From Mesorhabditis belari (Eukaryota > Nematoda > Chromadorea > Rhabditida > Rhabditidae): DNA of 64,000 nt. The position numbers were made by a program, and so were the translations under genes. Below, piece after piece: positions 10,131-21,200 of this stretch (the first letter of the stretch is position 1; every line of letters begins with the position of its first letter). A model generated the notes under the pieces. That model worked only from the letters and a program-made list of their open reading frames with translations. It ran no database searches and had not been told where the DNA came from. The stretch lies in the NCBI GenBank assembly GCA_958450365.1, contig CAUEEP010000732.1, positions 1,922,001-1,986,000 on the forward strand, read 5' to 3'.

Positions 10131-10700
10131 TTCTGTGAGTTTTTGTGAGAAGTTAAGTCTTTGTCTTTAAAACAACCACGACCAAAACTCGAACCAGTTC
10201 AAGGGTCAAGCCCTGCCAGCTTTCCAAAACCCATTATCCTTTCCAATTCATTGTTTGCCCAACATTCTCAAATTCCTCAGAATGCTTAATTGAAGGGTGA
10301 TTGAAAGAGAGAGAGAAATTGAGAAGGAAATGAGACAAAAAGAAGGAGTCCCACGTATTACTCTTTTCCAACTCTCTTTTCCCAGATCCGATCGTTGTAT
10401 TGACCAAGAGAGATATCGGCTTTTCCCTTCTCATTCTTTCTCCTTTCCATTTCTCCGCCAAAAAGCCATATGGCCCTCAAAATCTTTCTCTTTTCTCATT
10501 CAAAGAGATTCTCGAAGTTGAAAAAAAGTTTGGTAAAGTTGCTGAAAAAGTGGGAGATTTTGAAGGCTCTTTTTCCAACGGATTTTCTTGAATTTTTCGA
10601 CTTTTGGGTCTTAAAATAAGATTATTATAGAAATAGAAATTCATTTTTAATTATTTATTTTGTTTATTTTGTTTATTTTGGGATTTCTCTTCTATAAATG
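10131..10700. other. Intergenic, no supported gene
   Basis: Mixed AT-rich sequence with a purine-rich patch at 10300-10345. No consistent exon was found. Confidence 0.4.
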
Positions 10701-10705
10701 TTTTA

Positions 10706-11136
10706 AGTTTAATTATTTCTTTTAAATTTCAATGTTTAACCTTTTTATTCAACAATCGTTGACAGCTGTGCAAGTCTTAAACCAAATCGTCACTCGTTTG
10801 ATTGTAAAGTGTTCTCCTCTCACGGATAAATCGGGTAATCAGTGCTTATTTTAGTTTAACTATTTCTTTTAAATTTCAATGTTTAATAGACTGGTCCATT
10901 TTCGAGTTTTGGTGGCCGGATCGGGTCAAGCCAAAAATTTTTGCCAGCGTCAGCGATCAGCGGGTCACTTTTGACCCGACCCGACCCGACCCGATGCCCA
11001 TGTCTAATGTTTAACCTTTTTATTCAACAATCATTGACAGCTGTGCAAGTCTTAAACCAAATTGTCACTCGTTTGATTGTAAAGTGTTCTCCTCTCACGG
11101 ATAAATGGGTAATCGGTGCTTATTTTATCTTTAGCT
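10706..11136. repeat. Tandem duplication of about 150 bp, second copy interrupted
   Basis: The unit with TTTAACCTTTTTATTCAACA and GTCTTAAACCAAAT is present at 10706-10857 and again from about 10858 to 11136. The second copy is split by the 120-bp element at 10887-11006. The copies differ at only a few bases. Confidence 0.85.
10887..11006. mobile_element. 120-bp hAT-type miniature element
   Basis: The ends are TAGACTGGTCC and, inverted, TAGACATGGGC. It is flanked by a perfect 8-bp duplication ATGTTTAA (10879-10886 and 11007-11014), the hAT target-site length. It contains a CCCGA tandem run. No coding capacity. Confidence 0.7.
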
Positions 11137-11820
11137 TATGATTTTTCAACCCATTTATTTACAATCTTTGTTTCAATGCTAACAATTCATTTGATCATTC
11201 TTTTCATCATTCATTTAAGTTTAAGTTGTTCTTGTGCGTTCACTTTACTCCTAAACACATCCTTTCTGACAACATTCGATTCCTATTCTACCCAGCAATG
11301 ATTAGTTAAAGAAAAACAAAGATTTAAGTAAGCCAAAAAAGCCAAAAAAGCAAAAAGCCAAACATTTTTGAGCATAAAGAACACTTTCCTACTAGAAATA
11401 TCCAGAAAAAAATGGCTGAAATAGGGCATGAAATGGCCTGAAAAGGAAAGATCTCAAAGAAATCGCAAAAGGCAAGAAGAACAAAAGCAAAAAAAAGCCA
11501 AAAGCCTTCTTTTTCCCTTAGGCAATCGATGTGCCTTTGAATCAGCTGTGGATAAAGGAAAAGAAATGGAGAAAAAAGGAAAAGAAATCTCTCTTTTCCC
11601 GCTCCAAGTTTTCTCGCTTTTTTCGGCGACTTTCTCTTGTCGAAATTTCGATTTCGACCTCAACTCGCTCGTTTTTGGCAAGAAAAAAACAGCATGCTTA
11701 TGGCAAATTTATGCCATTCAGCATTAATTACAATCATTTATAGATTCTTTTTTTATAACTTATTATTAATTTCACCATTGCACCATTGCATTCTGCCTAA
11801 AGATACCAAGAAAAAAAGGC
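11137..11820. other. Intergenic, no supported gene
   Basis: The open frames near 11428-11740 lack convincing splice or start context and sit in an AAAG-rich tract. Nothing else recognised. Confidence 0.35.
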
Positions 11821-11822
11821 TT

Positions 11823-11962
11823 TCCTTTACCTCAACGTTGAAATCATCTCATCTATCGGCATCTTTACCTTTACCTCAACGTTGTGATCATCTCATTTAT
11901 TGTATTGGTATCTTTACCTTTACCTCAACGTTGAGATCATCTCATCTATTGGAAAATACAAT
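11823..11962. repeat. Three tandem copies, about 50-60 bp
   Basis: The units contain CTTTACCTCAACGTTG and ATCATCTCAT; the third copy ends at about 11950. Confidence 0.85.
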
Positions 11963-12938
11963 TTGTATTTTGACGCTGATTACGAAACACATGTTTTTAG
12001 CCTAGGTTTCTGCACGGAAAACTAACGAAACGTGAAAACAGCCATTTTTTGGCTTTTTTGGCTCTGCCACCCTTTACTAAAATAGCTGTAAAAACTTAGA
12101 AAAGAGGTATCTCAAAACGATTTTTACCAATCGATCCGTCTTGAATTCAGCTTTAGGATGAGCTATAAAACGTCAAAATTGGACAAATTTAAGAGACTCT
12201 CCCAAAAAATCGGAAAGGACTATTCCATCAACCCAATATTTGATATTGATGCAACTCAACAAGGTGTCTCAACAAATTACCCGCACAAAAAACTCAACAA
12301 ATTACCCGCACTCAGTTCAGGTTCTCCAGCTTAAGCGAAGAGGCAACCAATCGTTGCCTCTTCGCAACTAATCGTTGCCTCTTCGCAACCAATCAACCAA
12401 ATTCTTTTTTTTATTATCAATTTGAAGCTTTCTATTGCAATGTGTTTTCGGGATTTGATCAGAAAAGTTTCTAAAGTTTTGCTAAAAGCACTGCAAAATT
12501 TCTGCGGTGAAATCGCGATTTTCTGGTTTTTATAACGAGTTTCAATGTTTCAAAATCAAAGAAAACCAGCTTTATTTATTTGTTTACTCTTTTTTTACTT
12601 ATTATTTCGAAAATCTAGCTCATTTTTATTAGAAAACAATGAATTTTGATTAGGAATCAAAGTTCAAAATTCAAAACAATGACTTTGAAACAAAATTGAG
12701 GGTAATTGTGCGCCACTCTGTAGAAATAAAGATTAGGATTCGATTAGATTACGCCGATTAAACTCTATCACCAAGTGGTATAGCCCAATATGTGTGTAAA
12801 CACACCCTTTCCAGAGCACTTGATTCATCACTTTTCTATGAATTTTCGAGTTCATCTTGTCTAAATTGGTTAAACAGCTTTTGATATAGCTGGTTGTTTG
12901 TTAACTTTGCCGTTTTTTCGCTTTTGCCGTTGGCAATC
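11963..12938. other. Intergenic, AT-rich
   Basis: A short duplicated patch at 12330-12405 (CGTTGCCTCTTCGCAAC) is visible. No supported gene. Confidence 0.4.
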
Positions 12939-13380
12939 TACAGTACTGGACAATGAAATATGATATTTGGTATTGGTATTGATGGTATTGGTATTGGTTT
13001 CTCTTGTAAGCGTTAGAATCAAGGTGTTACAGGACACCCAGAGATTTACGATTCACAATAGGCTTGCAATAAGGTAGAGTTCCAAAAAGCTTACCTGGTC
13101 TGGCCTGGTCTGGACTAGACATAGGAAAATTCCAATCCGAACCTACAGTACTGGACAATGAAATATGATATTTGAAAAACGATCGTCACTTTCACGCGCC
13201 TCTGTAACTCCCTTGTCTTTGAGTTTAAACTATTAGTGTTCTACATTTTCTGAAAGCTCTTTTCAAGGGCTACACAATGGTAATATTAATATTTAGAAAT
13301 ACGGTAAAGACAAGGGAGTTACAGACGCGCGAAAGTGACGATCTTTTTTCAAATATCATATTTCATTGTCCACTAGTGTA
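12939..13380. mobile_element. Foldback MITE family C, copy 1, plus partial end
   Basis: The complete element is 13144-13380: TACAGTACTGGACAATG at one end and CATTGTCCACTAGTGTA at the other, with arms of about 90 bp pairing across a short centre. The same end sequence also occurs alone at 12939-12969, so a partial or composite copy precedes it. The second full copy is 47974-48208. Confidence 0.85.
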
Positions 13381-13915
13381 CGTACATTTTGCTACGTACG
13401 TACGGATTGTATTTTGCTATCTTAACGGGGTTTTTTTTTAACAAAACGTTGAATTTTCTTTCATTAAACTTGAAATCAAATTTTCTATTTAAAAAGATCG
13501 ATTTCTTTTTAAAAAATCGTTTTCTAAAAAGTAATGTATAGTCATTTTCTCCGTAAACTTTTGCTTTTGCTTTTTTGATCCCTATTTCCTTTTGCGTCAA
13601 TGATGAAGCAGTCATAACAATCGTATTTTTTTTTTCTTTTCTTATTTCTTCTTTCCACAAATTTCCACAGTCCCTCAATTTGTTAGAGAGAAATTTGTCG
13701 TTTTCTCAAAAAAAAGAGAGAAAGATCGTTAGCTGATTATGTGTTTCTTCTTTTGCTTTTCTTTTAGTATTAAAGAAAGGATTTTCTGAGAGATTTTTGA
13801 GACTAAACTCCATAATTACTAATCATTTTACTTGGAAATCGTAAAAATTTCTTTTTCTTTCACTATAAAACAATGATAAATCGATTTTTTTCTTCATTTT
13901 CACTGAAATTGGGAT
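13381..13915. other. Intergenic, AT-rich
   Basis: No supported gene. The open minus-strand frame at 13373-13678 is Lys/Asn-rich and starts within the element end. Confidence 0.4.
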
Positions 13916-13917
13916 TT

Positions 13918-14225
13918 GTTATGCTTTGTTACGCTTTGTTACGCTTTGTTATGTACTTTGTTATGTACTTTGCTATGTACTTTGTTATGTACTTTGTTAT
14001 GTACTTTGTTATGTACTTTGTTATGTACTTTGTTATGTACTTTGTTATGTACTTTGTACGACTTTGTATGTACTTTGTTATGTACTTTGTACTCACTTTG
14101 CTATGTACTTTGTACTCACTTTGCTATGTACTTTGTATTCGCTTTGCTATGTACTTTGTACTCACTTTGTTATGTACTTTGTACGACTTTGTATGTACTT
14201 TTTTATGTACTTTGTACTCAAAAAT
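13918..14225. repeat. 12-bp minisatellite TATGTACTTTGT
   Basis: More than 20 copies with variants TACTCACTTTGC and TACGACTTTG. Because the unit is a multiple of three, all plus-strand frames stay open and mimic a gene. Confidence 0.95.
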
Positions 14226-14280
14226 TTACAATCATACTTTATCTGGGAAACTGTAACTACTTTCTAGTTGAACTTTATAC

Positions 14281-14700
14281 GCCAAAAATTTGTAAACGCA
14301 CTCTTTCTGGTGCACTAGTTTAAAGAGCTTTCTACTAGAAGTGCTTTTTAGAGTTGCTCTTTGTAAACACTCTCTTTCTGGTTGACTAAATTCCAGAAAT
14401 TTAAGATTTAGCTATTCTTTGGAGTGTTTTTTTGTAAACCAAAACTATCTAGCGCATTCAATTTCACATTTTAGCTCAAATTTCATGCATCAGAAAGGGT
14501 GCGTTTTCATTTTTGAGCACAACGTACAAAAAGTTTTGTACAAAGTTTCGTTGAAATTTCCTTTAGTAAGGGATAAAGCCTCGTCGTGGCGGCGGCGTGA
14601 CGCCTGTAGGTCTGGCTCATTGGTAGACCTGGTAACTATTCTTTGGAGTGTTTTTTTGTAAACCAAAACTATCTAGCGCATTCAATTTTACATTTTATTG
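14281..14700. repeat. Short foldback-family pieces and a 62-bp direct repeat
   Basis: 14411-14475 is repeated at 14636-14698 (TTCTTTGGAGTGTTTTTTTG). Pieces of the dispersed foldback family I (TTGTAAACGCAC...CTTTCTGG) are at 14290-14320, 14360-14385 and 14495-14525. A GC-rich hairpin-forming patch lies at 14580-14635. Confidence 0.65.
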
Positions 14701-15219
14701 CCTGGTAAACGAGATCCGGAGTGGCGATCGCTGGTTGGAATCGCAGCGCCGACCAGTCCCAACCCATAAGACGGCCGGCTTGCCAAAATATTTTCTAAAA
14801 ATTTTTACTGAATATCAATTTCCCCTTTCGCCTCAATTTGTCATCACCACAAAGAAAATGACATGAAAAATGTATTTGTGAATGATCAATGATATGAATT
14901 TTGTCTCAGCCTTGCCATCGGAAAAAGGAAAATCATTTTCTAACCAATTTATTACTAGAAAGAATACAAATTCAGTATGATTTCTTTGATAAATCAGCTT
15001 TTTGAAATTCTTAATCTATTCAAAGCAGAGGAAGCATTCAAAGCAGAGGAAGCATTCAAAGCAAGCAGACTTGTACCTTATCGCTTTAAAAATGTCATGT
15101 ACTTTTGTACTTTTGTACTTTTAATACTTCTAATCTAATCTTTTTCAACTTTTCTTATCAAAAAAATCTTATTTTCTTGCTGAATCTCTTTTCCAATTCC
15201 TTGTTTTTCACGAATTTTT
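14701..15219. other. Upstream region of the F-box gene
   Basis: A GC-rich patch at 14700-14780 is followed by AT-rich sequence with GCATTCAAAGCAGAGGAA direct repeats at 15018-15060. This is presumably the promoter side of the gene starting at 15233. Confidence 0.4.
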
Positions 15220-15231
15220 CTTAAATTTCAG
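15220..15231 (+). promoter_or_regulatory. Splice acceptor immediately before the F-box start codon
   Basis: CTTAAATTTCAG ends one nucleotide before the ATG at 15233. This is either a 5' UTR intron acceptor or a spliced-leader trans-splice site, as commonly seen in nematode genes. Confidence 0.6.
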
Positions 15232-15232
15232 A

Positions 15233-18200
15233 ATGGAAGACGTTTGGGGAGAGATCTTTTCCCATCTTGATCCCATCGATTTGAGTCGATGTGAGCGAGT
15301 AAACAAAGAATTCTATTGTCGGGCGAGGAATGCTTGGAGCAGGGAAAAGGTGTTAGACACTCTACACAAACGGTTTCAATGTGTGGATGAGACGGCGATT
15401 GGAGCACTCTTAGGTGAGCACGAAATCTTAGAGTGTGTTCCTCGTGAGTAATGCGTTTTTTAAAAAGCATACTTGAGAAAAAATCACCGTACTTTTAGCA
15501 AAAATTATTGCAAAAAAATGGCGCAAAAATCACGAGCCCCGCATTATATCCGACGCTTTTTAAAGATACTCAGCCGTTTAACTGATTTGGTGGGGAAATT
15601 CCCTTCTAATGTAAAAACTGATTTGTTTTTGAAAAACCTGCGCATAAAATTGCTTTTATATTGCTTTCAATTTAATAATATTTAATAATAATTTTTGGGG
15701 GTGGGACAAATGCGAGCTTTTTTTGCTGGAAAAGGTCTTAGGAGAGGCCGTAGAGCTTCAAAAACTGCGGAAAAGCGTTAAGTTGCGTAGTTTTTGCCTT
15801 TTAGCCCAAATTTGACGTGTCAGCGAGGTCTGATTTGTCGAAATTCGGAATCTACGCATACGATTCGCTTCCATGAAAACATTTTCGAAGCTCTACGACC
15901 TTTCCTAAGGCCTTTTCCAGCAAAAAAAAAGGTGCGCAAATGTCCAGGTGCGCAAATGTCCAGGTGCGCAAAAAAAGGTCGCATTTGTCCCACCCCCCGC
16001 AAAAATCACGAGCCCCGCATTATATATGACACTTTTTAAAAATACTCAGCCGTTTAACTGATTTGGTGGGGAAATTCCCTTCTAATGCAGAATTTGATTT
16101 TTTTTTTTGAAAAACCTGCGCAAAAAATTGCTTTTATATTTTTTTTCGCGCAGGCGCACTTTTTAGAAAACGCATTACTCGACAATTACTCATGCAACTT
16201 TACTCAAGTAATTACTTACTCGCGAGGAACACACTCTATAAGTAAGTGCTGATGCGAAGAGGAAATATTGTGTGTCAAATCATGCAACCTTTGGCTAGAA
16301 ACAAATTTAGTTAGTTAGTTAATCTAAAAGTTCTAATCTAAAAGTTAAATGCTAATTGTTATGCTCTGATGAGTCAATAGCACTCTACTAATATGCAAAT
16401 TTATATTGCTAGCTCTCTAAGTAAACCAAAATTCATTTAAAAGGCAAAACTTGTAGATTTCTGTCTAATATTTGTTACACATTTATTCCAGCATTTATTC
16501 CAGCATTTATTCCACAAAGCTTCCCAATTGAATGACTCGTTTATCGAACTTCAAACTTGGGTAATTAAACCAGAGATGAAAAAAGAATGAAAGTGAGAGG
16601 AACACACTCTACTAAATCTTGTCTCATTTCATTGCGTAAAGTCGAAAATCGAATCCTTTCAGTAAATATTTTTAATGAAAAAACCAACTAAACCAAAGGT
16701 GCTCACTTTCTAAATAATTTCCCCTCTTCCACAGCTTTCACTTAGCCTTTTTGTTTGTTTCAGATCGCACCGGTGAACGGATGGATTTGATCCGTTTGGG
16801 CCGTCCATCAACCTCTCAACTCTACACATCGAACTTTCGCTCATCACAACTCGAAATCCCATCAAATCTCCATTTCACCGGTTCTCACGCGAGAAAAATC
16901 TCACAACTCTATCGACTTAAGAGGTAGTTTTTATAGATCTTTTAGATCTTTTAGATCTATTTTTATTTTTCTTATAAATCTATTTTTAAACACTATTCAA
17001 AAGTTCACAGTATAGAAATGGGAAAACTCAAATCCGACCCGAATTCTTCTTCTTCGTTTTCTCAGCTCTCCCCTCGTCGATCTTGCTCTGAAATTTTGAC
17101 TACAAGTAGAGAATGCTGGTTTCTATTTGTAAACAAAATTTTCTGAACAATCGCCAAAGAGATGGTTGAGGAAAGATGGAAGAAGAAGATGGAAGAAGAA
17201 GATGGAATTAGGATCGGGTTAAAGTTTTCCCCATTTCTATGCTGTGAACTTTTGTGTGTTTTCCCAACTGTTTTCCCCGTACAGTATAAAAGTTTTCCAG
17301 GCTACGCTTTCACCGTATGATTATCACATTGAATGCTTTGGAAGAGATGCAGAATTTTCCCGCATCATTGGAGGTGAGTTGTTGTCGTTAAACAATTCTA
17401 GCTCTAGTTCTAGCACTTAAAAATGATAATATTTAGGACTTGACTTTTTTCGCGTGTCGCTTTGAGGTGTTCTCATTGGAAGAAGCTGAGTTGGCAGAGA
17501 ATTCTATGATTCGTCTGCTCGAGAAATGCGTCAAATTGAAGACTTTTCGAATTGAGGTAGAAATTGAGAATTGAGAATAGAAACATAAGATTTTAAATTT
17601 TAAAGATTCATTGAAAATAGCAAAAATATTGGCACTTTCAGACTCGTTGGTGTGGATGGCTGAAAGCGAGTCGAAAATTGATCGCCGCTTTGCCCCGATC
17701 ACTTTCCGAGCTTCACCTCAATCTCGGTGATGCGCCCGAGCTCAACAATCTCGACTTCATTCGATCAATGAAGTTAGTGCAAGTTTTAGATTGGAAATTT
17801 GAGTTTTACCGAGTTTTCGTGGATTCCTTTAACCAGGATGACCAGAAATCACCGGCTCTTTCTTTTCTACGCTTATATTACCGTAAATACTGTAATAGTA
17901 CGCCACCCCCATAATGACGGTGCGGAGCGTTGCGTAGTCTAGCTTTGGACGAGTTTTTCTCGACACTGGTTTATGCTACAATGCGCGTTTAAATATCAAA
18001 AAATAGCCCTGAATTTCAGCTATTTTTTGATACCAAAGACGCGTTTTTTGAAAGTACGGGTGCTTTGAAAAAAATGAAATACGAAAAAGCTTTTGCGACT
18101 GCGCGACTGTACGAGTGTACGATTGGGTACTATTACAGTATTTACGGTAATTCTTTACGATTTTGAAAAAGGTTGTCTCGTTAAATTCTTAGAGTATTTA

Positions 18201-21200
18201 ATGTTTTAAGAAAGCCTTTGATTATTATATTACTATTCTATTAGGTACATGCATAAGAAATGCGGATTTGAACATTTTCATAAATTTCCAATCGATAGAA
18301 ACCTGATATCGATGAATGTTATAAACTATTTGAAAGTTGTAAATCTCCTCTACAAAATAGGCTAAAACGTGTTTCAATTGATCGAACCAATTGAAGAAAT
18401 TTCGAAGGGGAAATGCGAGTAACCAAAAAAAGGAATCGAGTCACTTTAGGGACAAGTTTAGTGTGGTTAAAATAGAGTTAGCTTCCCAAAATTGAAGATT
18501 TAAAAAAAGAAAGGATAACTATATATCAATTCATATCAAAAGTCTAACGGAAATCCATTTACAAGAAATTTAGATAGAGCGTTTAGATAGACCAAAAAAG
18601 GACACTTTTTGAAAACCCCACTTTCACAAGAGTTCGGTTTTGACTATATAGTGGAAAATGACCTATATAGTGGATTAAAATATAATTCAAAATAATTAAG
18701 AGTTCGGATCATTTCATGGGAAAACTTTCTTTTTACAATAATTTTCTTTTTTGGTGAAAAAGCCGATTTTTTGACAATTTTGAGGCTTTTGAACTTACAC
18801 TCTATCTAAATTTTTGTAAATGGATTTCCGTTAGACTTTTGATATGAATTGATATATAGTTATCCTTTCTTTTTTTAAATCTTCAATTTTGGGAAGCTAA
18901 CTCTATTTTAACCACACTAAACTTGTGCCTAAAGTGACTCGATTCCTTTTTTTGGTCACTCGCATTTCGCCCTCGAAATTTCTTCAATTGGCTCGATCAA
19001 TTGAAACACGTTTTAGCCTATTTTGTAGAGGAGATTTACAACTTTCAAATAGTTTATAACATTCATCGATTCTATTAGGTTGATGCATAAGTGTTTTTGT
19101 TCCTTTTCGTCTGCCGTTTCAAGCCAACAAATGCACGAATTAAACTACGGTTGATTTCATTAGAAAAAGCAATTATTTTTGTGCAAAATAACATTAAAAC
19201 GGGTTTAAAAATATTTAATGCCTGGATTTTCTTGAGAGTATGAAGTCGGGTAGTCAAAAAGGGCTAACTCGATGATGCGGTTTAGACACCTTAGCTAAAG
19301 AAAACCTATCTTCGTGTCAATAGATAAAAGATAGAGAAAAAAAACGTTTGATATTTCGCCAAAATTTCAGAGAAATTCATTCAGCCAATTTTTCCGTAGA
19401 GTTTTTTATAGATTTTTACGAAAAAGGCGTTTTTCACTCTCGAATTTGCTTCAAAGTGAACCGAAATTCATTTAAAAAGATGCTAATTGAACAAAAAAAC
19501 ACTTTTTTTATAGAGCAAACTATAGATTAATTCGTGAATTTGTTACTTTTTAACAGAAGTACGAAAAAAACGAAAAGACTTATGCAACCTTGAAGGTTGA
19601 TGCAACCTATTAGTTTATAACATCCGATTTCTATCGTTGGAAATTTATGAAAATGTTGAAATCCGCATTTCTTATGCATGTACCTAATATTTCTGTTATT
19701 TGCAGACAAAAAATAATAATTTCTTTTTTAAATGAAAATTCATATTGTTTTCTGTATCTATTCAAGATTTCATGACCATAGCATCAATAAATAATCTTTT
19801 ATGAACGGCAAAAAATGGGTAGTCAAAAAATCGAAACTCAAATTTTAGGGGTTCTTTTATTAATGATCTTATGGAAAATATTAACTTATTTAATATGTTT
19901 TTTCAACTGAATCTACTTAAACATAACAAAAACTGGGTTTTTAAAAAAAAAGTAAAGAAAAAATTCTTTTGTGGGGTTTTTTCTTTCAAAAATCTCAAAT
20001 TTACAGCCTTCTGTAGTAGTTTTTTTTCAGTTTAGACTTTAGTAGTAGTCTAAACACTTCATCTTTCAGTCTAACCACTCTCGGCGTCGCGCAAAACGTT
20101 TTCCAAGCCAATGCCTTGTCAACTCTCTTGTCGATGAAATGCCTGAAATCGCTGGATCTCTCGAATTCTCGTCTAATCGATGACTTCACAGCTTTAGGCC
20201 AAATTGATTCTCTACGGTAGGAAAGAAAATCTTATATGAATGGCCTCTTATATGAATTTCCAGTGAGTTGAACCTATCCGGTTGCTACAGCCTCTTCAAT
20301 CGTTCATTTGAAACAATCTGCATGGGATGTCCTCGTTTGATCCATTTGAACATTGATGCTTGCTTTCGTTTGACTCGTCTTTCCCTTGAGAAAATCGCAT
20401 TTTTATTCAACTTGGAATGGTAAAGTTTGATTTCTGTAGACGCTAATTCTTTGATTTTACTTAATCAATTTGTTTTCAACACTTTTGAACAACCAAAATT
20501 TCAGCTTGTCCCTCTCGGGTATCCCGGCTGTCAACGATTCGATATTGGTGCATATCTCTGGATTGGCTCACATTGCAACACTCGATCTATCCAAGTGTCC
20601 AGGCGTGAGTTTCGACTTTCAACTTTAGTATATAGCAATAGTTGTTGGGAACTTTTCAACTGTTGGAGAATTGTTCAATTTTATTAGCCAATCTAATCTT
20701 TGGTAGATCTATTAAAGGAGCATTTTTTGCATAAAAACAACTCAAATCAGATTCCTGTATCATACAAAGTTTTTTCTCTTCTACACGAAAATGACAAAAG
20801 AAACTATCGAAAGTTTGACACTTTTCGAGAAAAATGCACTTTTATGTTTAATTTCAACGGTTATCGGACATTTGAAATGCTCCGCCGCTTTTGCTATTGA
20901 CGATCCAACCTTGAACTCAAATTTCTTGGTATTGGGGTGTTCAATTTATATATTCTTGGTATCATTGGATGCGCCAAGTCTTTCTCTATCGATTGGTATA
21001 AAAACTATTTAAATTGAATAGCCCAACACCAAGAAATTTGAGCTTAAATTTAGATTGTCAATGGCAATCAAATGTCTCACAATCATCTAAAGACTGACTG
21101 ATCGTTTAAATACTCTGTGAAAGTCAATGTTTTTAAAGGTATTCAGCTGATTTACTGAATACCCTCAAAAGTTGGCGAAAAGAAAACAAAGTTTATATTA

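Noticed and set aside
13873..14323. Three overlapping plus-strand open frames rich in Leu/Cys/Tyr/Phe
   Set aside because: 12-bp minisatellite periodicity; no start or splice context.
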